Shown: piece by piece, positions 20,296 through 27,149 of the stretch | How the letters are laid out: each line of letters starts with the position of its first letter | Numbering within the stretch: the stretch's first letter is position 1 | DNA from: Penium margaritaceum | Taxonomy: Eukaryota; Streptophyta; Zygnematophyceae; Desmidiales; Peniaceae | NCBI GenBank assembly: GCA_023375785.1 | Contig: SZWC01001596.1 | Location: 22,340-49,488, forward strand | Direction of reading: 5' to 3' | DNA: 27,149 nt | Notes under the pieces: model-generated | The model's input: the letters and a program-made list of their open reading frames with translations, nothing else | What the model was told of the DNA's origin: nothing | Database searches by the model: none | Made by a program: the position numbers and the translations under genes

Positions 20296-21873
20296 GAAGT
20301 GTGGAGCGAGAGGAAGCCAACTGTGGGACACCTCCACACATTTGGTTGTGTTGCACATGCTGTTGTGCAGGCACAGGAGGGGCGGGGCAAGCTAGACCCG
20401 TGGACTCGCTGGTGCATCTTCGTCGGGTACGAGAGCGGGAGCAAGGCGTACCGGCTCTTTGACCCGCGGAGGCAGCAGATCGTGAAGAGTCACGACGTCA
20501 CGTTCGATGAGGCCAGCCGTTGGATGGACAAGGACGCGGGTTTCTCCAAGCGTGGGGAGTGGCTGCCACTCCTTGAGGGGGAGACGCCGGATGACGCAAA
20601 AGAGGGTGACGTCCCATCGGCTCCAACCGGCGAGAACCATCCGAGCAATGTTGGAGCGGTTGATCTCCATTCAGCCGAGTCGGACAATGAGTTCGAAGCG
20701 CCGGCAGCACTGGAGCCGAACAAGGAGTCGGGGAGTGTGCTCGCATCTCCACGGTCCCCAAGAGAGGGGGAGCAGGCCTGCGGTGTGAGTGGCACCGCGA
20801 GGGGGCAGCAGCAGCAGCAACGGCAGCAGCAGCAGCAGCCTCAACAGCAGCAGCCCCGGAGAAGCGGACGCGCAAGGAGGACGGCAAAGAGGTGCGATGC
20901 CGCAGAGGGCATCTGGACTGGGCTTGCTCGAGCGTTCTTTGCGCAAGAGGAGCCCGATACCGTCAAGGAGGCGTTGCAGCGAAAGGATGGGGCTGAGTGG
21001 GAGGGAGCTATAAAATCTGAGCTCGCCTCCCATGAAGAGAATGGCACTTGGCAGCTGATTGACAGGCCGGAGGGCGCAAAAATCATCGGCTCCAAGTGGA
21101 TCTTCGAGAAGAAGCTCACCAAGGAGGGGAAGGTGGAGCGGTACAAGGCGCGGCTGGTCGCGAAGGGGTACGCCCAGCGAAAGGGTGAACACTGCGATGA
21201 AACATTCGCGCCGGTGGCGAAGTTTGCCTCCATTCGCTCCATCCTCTCGGTGGCGGCGGTGCGCGACTACGAAGTCCACCAAATGGACGTGAAAACTGCG
21301 TTCATCAACGGCGACCTGGACAAGGAGGCCTACATGGAGGTGCCGGAGGGGGTGGACGCGCCGCCAGGGAAGGTGTGCTGGATTTGCAAGGCGCTCTACG
21401 GGCTGAAGCAAGCGCCACTCATGTGGTACCTGAAAATGGACGGCTTCATGGCCGAGGTTGGCTTCAAGCGCTGCGAGGCGGATCACAGCGTGTACGTGCG
21501 GAAGCAGCCAGGGTTGCACCAGATCGTGGCACTCTACGTGGATGATCTCGTCCTCGTGTCATCGGACATGGAGGAGTTGGTGAACCTGAAGCGGCAGCTG
21601 GGCGGTCGGTTCAAAATGACCGACATGGGAGAGCTCGAGTACTACCTCGGCGTCGCCATCAAGAGGGACCACAAGGCACGTATGCTCGAGATAGGGCAGG
21701 CAAAGTACGTGCAAGAGGTGCTCCACCGCTACAACATGGAGGAGTGCAACCCCATCGGAACACCCATGACCACCACGTGTGAGCTAAGCTCGAGCATGGG
21801 CCCGAGCACGGATGAGGAGAAGGAGGAGATGGCAGGTGTGCCATACCAGTCCGCAGTGGGGAGCATCATGTAG
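20296..21873 (+). pseudogene. pol: integrase C-terminal part, linker and reverse transcriptase of the copia polyprotein
   Basis: It opens with the integrase C-terminal motifs (HLHTFGCVAH, then FVGYESGSKAYRL). A low-complexity linker with a polyglutamine tract follows, then the reverse transcriptase from about 20980. Recognisable RT landmarks are KWIFEKKL, RYKARLVAKGYAQ and ETFAPVAK, the first catalytic Asp in QMDVKTAFINGDL (21286-21288), LYGLKQAPLMWY, and the catalytic YVDD at 21535-21546. The frame is cut by TAG at 21871-21873 in the region that normally reads on into the RT-RNase H connection. An ATG at 20299 opens this stretch but is internal to the polyprotein and is not a real start. Confidence 0.9.
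20806..20853 (+). repeat. CAG/CAA trinucleotide tract (polyglutamine) in pol linker
   Basis: CAG-rich codons give Q5-R-Q5-P-Q4 between integrase and reverse transcriptase. The tract lies in a poorly conserved spacer and is likely length-variable among copies. Confidence 0.85.
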
Positions 21874-22518
21874 GCCATGGTGGCGACGCGGCCTAACCTA
21901 GCCTTCGCGGAGGGCCAAGTGAGCCGCTACGTTGCTGACCCCAGACCGCTGCATTGGCAAGCGGTGAAGCGGATCCTCCGCTATCTCAAGGCGACAAAAC
22001 AGTCGCGGCTCGTGTTTTGAGGGGGAGCGCGTGACGACTCCCTTGAGTTGGTCGGCTACTCGGATGCCGACTGGGCTGGTAATGTGGATGACAGAAAATC
22101 AACGTCCGGGTACGTGTTTGTGCTTGGTGGTGCAGCGGTTTCATGGGCAAGCACGAAGCAGGACTGCGTCGCGCTGTCCAGCACCGAAGCAGAGTACATC
22201 GCGCTCGCGGAAGCCGCAAAGGAGGCGGTGTAGCTGAGGCGGCTGCTAAAGGAGATCGGCGTGCCGCAAAGGAAGCCGACGGTACTCAACGTTGACAACA
22301 TTAGTGCCATCAGCCTGACCCTGAACCCAGTGCTGCATAGGAGGACCAAGCACATCAAGATCCGTCATCACTACGCGCGGGACTTGGTGGCGAAGGGAGA
22401 TGCGGCCATTGTGCATTGTGGCACTAAGCGCATGCTCGCCGATGCCATGACCAAGGCACAGCCCAAGGACAGGCACGACGCGAGCTGCATGGAGCTTGTT
22501 CTGCGCAGTGAAGTTTAA
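21874..22518 (+). pseudogene. pol: RT C-terminal end and RNase H of the copia polyprotein, two further stops
   Basis: The same frame continues after the TAG at 21871. It encodes the RT tail (AVKRILRYLK) and then the RNase H domain. Visible RNase H landmarks are YSDADWAG (from 22057), [32 protein letters not shown] and RTKHIKIRHHYARD. A TGA at 22018-22020 falls between the two domains. A TAG at 22231-22233 interrupts RNase H after AAKEAV, where a tryptophan codon (TGG) is the likely precursor. The natural end is TAA at 22516-22518, 53 bases before the 3' LTR. Confidence 0.9.
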
Positions 22519-22560
22519 AATGCTACAGGTTCCAAGGACAGGGCATCAAGGCTGCGGTGC

Positions 22561-22571
22561 AAGTGGGAGAT
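22561..22571 (+). promoter_or_regulatory. polypurine tract
   Basis: AAGTGGGAGAT ends directly at the TGTTG of the 3' LTR. This GTGGGAGAT form is typical for copia elements, where it primes plus-strand DNA. Confidence 0.85.
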
Positions 22572-23296
22572 TGTTGACATGGTGTGCCCCTTGCCATGAG
22601 TGCCGTTGAGTGTACTCCCTGGTTCGACCACTGAGGAGTGGTCGAACACCTGATCTGACTTTAGATTTGGATTGCTTGGATTTGTCCATGCAGGATCGAG
22701 CTTTGAATTGCTCGATTTGAGTGAGTATTCAGAAAGTTAGCCTAACCCGAAAAACGGGTGTTGGGTGGGTGGAATCTGGTACCCGCCATGGGTGGCGGGA
22801 TATTCCACCACCAGGGATCCGAGTTCATTCCTAATGGCCTCCAAATGCACCCGGGGCATGAATGAGGTAGCCATAAGGACCTCCTTGACCAGGATGAACT
22901 TCTCCTTGACTTATGGGCGAGGAAAGGCGCTTCGACGGGTCATCGTCGAAGCGCCTCCCGTTGCCTAGCGTGCAAGGCAAGGTGAGCGGCTCCACCAAGG
23001 GTTACTTCGACGGCCGTAGCAGGGGCTCTACTGCTCCGTTTTGGACGTGCTTGGATGCGTTGAGAAGCTTATATCACAGGCTATAAGGATCTGATGTAAT
23101 TTCAATATGCTTAGTAACAAAATCGTGTTTCAATTCAGTTATACTGAATGCGACGTGTTCTGCCCTCTCATATCCGTGATCCTTGTGCTCCACACTCTTC
23201 ACCATTGGTGTCCCTTGGCTGCCCCAAACCTTGGTAGCGTGATCCAGCAAGAGCTAGGCATCCTTGAGGGTGCCTCCACACCCACTAGAGCCAACA
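22572..23296 (+). repeat. 3' LTR (725 bp)
   Basis: The termini TGTTG and CAACA and the length are the same as in the 5' LTR. It differs by about 27 substitutions (hand count, about 15 transitions and 12 transversions) and no indel. Both LTR hairpins are intact. Its last 161 bp (23136-23296) reappear at 23429-23589 because of the contig overlap at the N at 23428. Confidence 0.95.
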
Positions 23297-23720
23297 GTAT
23301 CAACTAGCAAGCACAGGAACCTTCAATAAGTAGTGGCACGGTGTGGCTACCATGTACAATGACCAACCAAAGTAGGCATGTGTCACTGACCATGACCAAA
23401 GAATGTCACTATGTGTGGTCAACTTTGNCAGTTATACTGAATGCGACGTGTTCTGCCCTCTCATATCCGTGATCCTTGTGCTCCACACTCTTCACCATTG
23501 GTGTCCCTTGGCTGCCCCAAACCTTGGTAGCGTGATCCAGCAAGAGCTAGGCATCCTTGAGGGTGCCTCCACACCCACTAGAGCCAACAGTATCAACTAG
23601 CAAGCACAGGAACCTTCAATAAGTAGTGGCACGGTGTGGCTACCATGTACAATGACCAACCAAAGTAGGCATGTGTCACTGACCATGACCAAAGAATGTC
23701 ACTATGTGTGGTCAACTTTG
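23136..23720. repeat. 292-bp duplication across an N: unmerged contig overlap
   Basis: Bases 23136-23427 (the last 161 bp of the LTR plus 131 bp of satellite) are repeated without visible change at 23429-23720, with one N at 23428. The repeated block includes the LTR end and the GTATC. A second genuine insertion at the identical base is far less likely than an unmerged overlap. Without the extra 293 bases and the element, the interrupted satellite unit is 1144 bp, the normal higher-order length. Confidence 0.93.
23297..23301. repeat. target-site duplication, right copy (GTATC)
   Basis: GTATC directly after the 3' LTR, followed by AACTAGCAAGCAC, which continues the type-5 monomer interrupted at 17246. 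A duplicate of this junction at 23590-23594 belongs to the assembly overlap. Confidence 0.93.
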
Positions 23721-26700
23721 ACAACACATAACACGAGTCACAACTGGTCAGAGTGGGAAACAATGGTTTGTGAATACTAGTTGTCTCTTGGCAAGTACAA
23801 CGACCTTCAATGTGTAGTGGTACAGTGTGGCTACCATGCATAGTGACCAACCAAAGTATGCATATGTCACTGACCATGACAAAAAAATTACTTTATGTGG
23901 TCAACGTTGACAACTCACAACAAGAGTCACCTATATTCAGAGGGGGTAACAATGGTTTGGGAACACTGGCTATCAGCTAGAAAGCACAAAGACCTTCAGT
24001 ACGTAGTGACACGGCGTGGAAACCATGTATAGTGACAAACCAAAGTAGGCATATGCCACTCACCACGACCAAAGGAATTTCACAATGTCTGGTCAACTTT
24101 GACAACTCATAACACGGGTCACAAATGGTCAGAGGGGGAAACAATGGTTTGTGAATACTAGTTATTGATTAGCAAGTACAAAGACCTTCAACATGTAGTG
24201 GCACAGTGTGGCTACAATGCACAGTGACCAACCAAAGTATGCATGTGTCACTGACTATGAACAAAGAATTTAACTTCATGTGGTCCATGTTGACAGCGCA
24301 CAACAAGCGTCACAGATAGTCGGAGGGGGTAACAATGGTTTGGGAACAATGGCTATCAACTAGAAAGCACAAAGACCTTCAGTACGTAGTGACACGGCGT
24401 GATAGCCATGTAAAATGATAAACCAAAGTAGGTATATGCCACTAACCATGACCAAAAGAATTTCACAGTGTGTGGTCAACGTTGAAAACTCATAACACGA
24501 GTCACAAATGGCCAGAGGAAGAAACAATGTGCTGGGACCACTAGTTATCAACAAGCAAGTACAAAGACCTTCAACAAGTAGTGGCACGGTGTGGCTAGCG
24601 TGCACAGTGACCAACCAAAAGATGCATTTGGCACTGACTATGACCAAAGAAGTCCACTACGTGTGGTCAACATTGACAACTCATAACACGAGACACAGGT
24701 GGTCAGAGGGAGAGACTATGGTTTGGGAACCCTAGGTATCGACTAGAAAGGACAAATAACTTCAACACGTAGTGGCACGGTGTGGCTACTATGCACACCA
24801 AACAACCAACCTAGGCATATGTCACTGACCATGACCAAAGAATTTTAGTATGGGTGGTCAAGGTTCACAACCCATAACACGAGTCACAAATGGTCAGAGG
24901 GGAAAACAATGGTTTTGTAATATTAGTTTTCAACTAGCAAGTACAACGACCTTCAATAAGTAGTAGCACAGTGTGGCTACCATGCACAATGACCGACCAA
25001 AGTAGGCATATGTACTGCCTTTCACCAAAGAAATCCGCCGTGTGTGGTCAACGTTGACAACTCATAATACGAGTCACAAATGGTCAGAGGGGGGGAATAA
25101 TGTTTTGGGAACACCAGGTATCAACTAGCAAGCACAAGGACCTTCAATAAGTAGTGGCATGGGGTGGCTACCATGTACAACGACCATCCAAAGTAGGCAT
25201 GTGTCACTGACCAAGACCAAATAATGTCACTATGTGTGGTCAACTTTGACAACTCATAACGCAAGTCACAACTGGTCAGAGGGGGAAACAATGGTTTGTC
25301 AATACTAGTTATTGATTAGCAAGTATAAAGACCTTCCAAATTTAGTGGCACATTGTGCCTACCATGCATAGTGACAACCCAAAGTATGCATATGTCACTG
25401 ACCATGACCAAAGAATTTCACTTCATGTGGTCAACGTTGAAAACCCATAACACGAGTCACTGACCATGACCAAAGAATTTCACTTCATGTGGTCAACGTT
25501 GACAGCGCACAACAAGAGTCACAGATATTCATAGGGGGTAACAATGGTTTGGGAACAATGGCTATCAACTAGAAAGCACAAAGACCTTCAGTTCGTAGTG
25601 ACACGGCGTGGCAACCATGTACAGTGACAAACCACCGTAGGCATATGCCAGTAACCATGACCAAAAGAATTTCACAGTGTGTGGTCAACGTTGAGAAGTC
25701 ATAACACGAGTCACTAATGGTCAGAGGGGGAAGCAATGGATTGGGAACACTAGTTATCAGCTAGCAAGTACAAAGACCTTAAACAAGTAGTGGTACGGTG
25801 TGGCTAGCATGCACCGTGATCAACCAAAGGATGCGTATGTCACTGGCTATGACGAAAGAAATCCAATATGTGTGGTCGACATTGACAACTCATAACACGA
25901 GTCACAAATGGTCAGAGGGAGATAGAATGGTTTTGGAACCATATGCATGGACTAGAAAGGACAAAGAACTTCAATACGTAGTGGCACGGGGTGGCTACTA
26001 TGCACACCAAAAAACCAAACTAGGCATTTGTCACTGACCATGACGAAAGAATTTCAGTATGGGTGGTCAACGTTCACAACCCATAACACGAGTCACAAAT
26101 GGTCACAGGGGGAAACAATGGTTTTGGAATATTAGTTTTCAACTAGCAAGTACAACGACCTTCAATAAGTAGTAGTACAGTGTGGCTACCATGCACAATG
26201 ACCGACCAAAGTATGCATATATACTGCCTTCGACCAAAGGAATCCGCAGTGTGTGGTCAACGTTGACAACTCATAATACGAGTCACAAATGGCCAGAGGG
26301 GGAAACAATGGTTTGGGAATACCAGGTATCAACTAGCAGGCACAAGGAACTTCAGTAAGAAGTGGCACGGCGTGGCTACCATGTACAGTGACCAACCAAA
26401 GTAAGCATGTGTCACTGACCATGACCAAAAAATGTCACTATGTGTGGTCAACTTTGACAACTCATAACACGAGTCACAAATGGTCACAGGGGGTAACAAT
26501 GGTTTCTGAATACTAAATATCGATTAGCACGTACAAAGACCTTCAATATGTAGTGGCACAGTGTGGCTACCATGCACAGTGACCAACCAAAATATGCATA
26601 TGCCACTGACCATGACCGAAAAAGTTTCACTTCATGTGGTCAATGTTGACAACTCACAACAAGAGTCACATATAATCAGAGGGGATAACAATGGTTTGGG

Positions 26701-27149
26701 AGCATTGGCTATCAACTAGAAAGGACAAAGACCTTCGGTACGTAGTGACACGGCGTAGCAACCATGTACAGTGACAAACCAAAGTAGGCATATGCCACTG
26801 ACCATGACCAAAGAATGTCACTATGTGTGGTCAACTTTGACAACTCATAACACGAGTCACAAATGATCGCGGGGGAAACAATGGTTTTTGAATACTTTTT
26901 ATCGATTTGCAAGTACAAAGACCTTCAATATGTAGTGGTAGAGTGTGGCTACCATGCAAAGTGACCAACCAAAGTATGCGTATGTCACTGACTATGACTA
27001 AAGAAGTCCACTATGTGTGGTAAACATTGACAACTCATAACACGAGTCACAAATGGTCAGAGGGAGAGATAATGGTTTGGGAACCATATTTATTGACTAG
27101 AAAGGACAAAGAAATTAAATACGTAGTGGCACGGTGTGGCTACTATGCA
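23302..27149. repeat. 191-bp satellite, right block, with rearranged higher-order units
   Basis: This continues the same satellite and runs off the right edge; 23429-23589 within it is the repeated LTR fragment. Type-1 monomers start at 23899, 24282, 25491 (after a 62-bp duplication at 25429) and 26638. Between 23899 and 24282 there are only two monomers, with type 1 followed by a type-2/type-6 hybrid, so about four monomers of a unit are missing. After 26638 the order is type 1, then type 6 (26829), then type 3 (27019), again out of order. The left block is regular by contrast. Confidence 0.92.
25429..25490. repeat. 62-bp internal duplication within a satellite monomer, second occurrence
   Basis: It has the same structure and breakpoints as the duplication at 12911-12972, including the GAAAACCCATAACACG junction. 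The neighbouring monomers also share private variants with the left copy, so the two were copied from each other. Confidence 0.85.

Larger units (their letters stand above)
18039..22518 (+). pseudogene. gag-pol: copia gag-pol polyprotein, nonsense-disrupted
   Basis: A single gag-pol frame, starting at the ATG in GCCATGGC (a good eukaryotic initiation context) 68 bases after the LTR and ending TAA at 22516-22518. The printed sequence changes frame at the N (19636), but the extra 337 bases there are an assembly duplication. Without them the frame is continuous at 1380 codons, normal for copia elements. In-frame stops are TAA 20293-20295, TAG 21871-21873, TGA 22018-22020 and TAG 22231-22233. I see no frameshifts. 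Gag would form the particle. Protease, integrase, reverse transcriptase and RNase H would carry out processing, insertion and cDNA synthesis. With these stops, pol cannot be made in full. Confidence 0.93.
17247..23296 (+). mobile_element. Ty1/copia LTR retrotransposon, nested in satellite, coding region decayed
   Basis: A complete element in structural terms: 5' LTR 17247-17971, internal-tRNA-type primer-binding site 17974-17988, gag-pol frame 18039-22518, polypurine tract 22561-22571, 3' LTR 22572-23296, and GTATC target duplications on both sides. The pol order is protease, integrase, reverse transcriptase, RNase H, which defines the copia (Pseudoviridae) type rather than gypsy. As printed it is 6050 bp. 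Discounting the 337 bp of assembly duplication (N plus repeat) at 19636, it is 5713 bp. Four nonsense codons make it non-autonomous now. The satellite phase on the two sides fits one insertion into one higher-order unit. I cannot place it in a named copia lineage with confidence. Confidence 0.96.

Noticed and set aside
20671..21519. 282-codon minus-strand frame opposite reverse transcriptase
   Set aside because: It is a shadow of the GC-rich plus-strand coding frame, with leucine- and histidine-rich composition and no domain.
20299..21873. Separate gene starting at ATG 20299
   Set aside because: The frame is the same as the upstream integrase, separated by one stop. The ATG is internal to the polyprotein.
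23429..23589. A second, partial LTR insertion (solo fragment) beside the element
   Set aside because: It is identical to 23136-23296, begins right after an N, and carries on into the same satellite bases, which indicates contig overlap.

Overview
The window is repeat-dominated eukaryotic DNA, most likely from a plant or other streptophyte. The evidence for this is a Ty1/copia LTR retrotransposon whose primer-binding site matches a plant-type initiator-Met tRNA anticodon arm better than an animal-type one, kilobase-scale satellite arrays, and no bacterial-style operons. I cannot name the species. I see no intact cellular protein-coding gene. The very long open frames in the first 8 kb come from a minisatellite whose unit contains no stop trinucleotide on either strand.

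Layout: (1) 1-8389 is an 11-bp minisatellite (unit CTCTGGCACAA). Its two flanks are degenerate; its core, 2128-6989, is a 33-bp higher-order unit repeated 147 times, apparently without a single change. A 10-bp minisatellite (CAACCACTCG) sits inside it at 1171-1450. (2) 8390-9387 is a roughly 1-kb island of non-repetitive, GC-richer DNA with some promoter-like motifs but no recognisable gene. (3) 9388-17246 and 23302-27149 are one satellite array with a ~191-bp monomer, organised as a six-monomer higher-order repeat of ~1147 bp. (4) 17247-23296 is a copia-type element nested in that satellite. It has two 725-bp LTRs beginning TGTTG and ending CAACA, a 5-bp target duplication GTATC, a half-tRNA-type primer-binding site, one gag-pol reading frame (gag zinc knuckle, protease, integrase, reverse transcriptase, RNase H) and a polypurine tract.

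The element as given is not functional. It has four in-frame stop codons, all in the 3' part of pol, and no indels that I can see once an assembly duplication is discounted.

Three single N bases (1170, 19636, 23428) mark contig joins. At two of them the sequence before the N is repeated after it (336 bp with 5 differences; 292 bp identical), so those are unmerged contig overlaps rather than biology. Discounting them puts gag and pol in one frame and brings the interrupted satellite repeat back to its normal length, which supports that reading.

I did not find a convincing new multi-gene system. The most interesting signals are the internal-tRNA priming site, the perfectly homogeneous 33-bp core, and the higher-order satellite with a 12-bp palindrome kept only in particular monomer positions, a pattern reminiscent of centromeric satellites.
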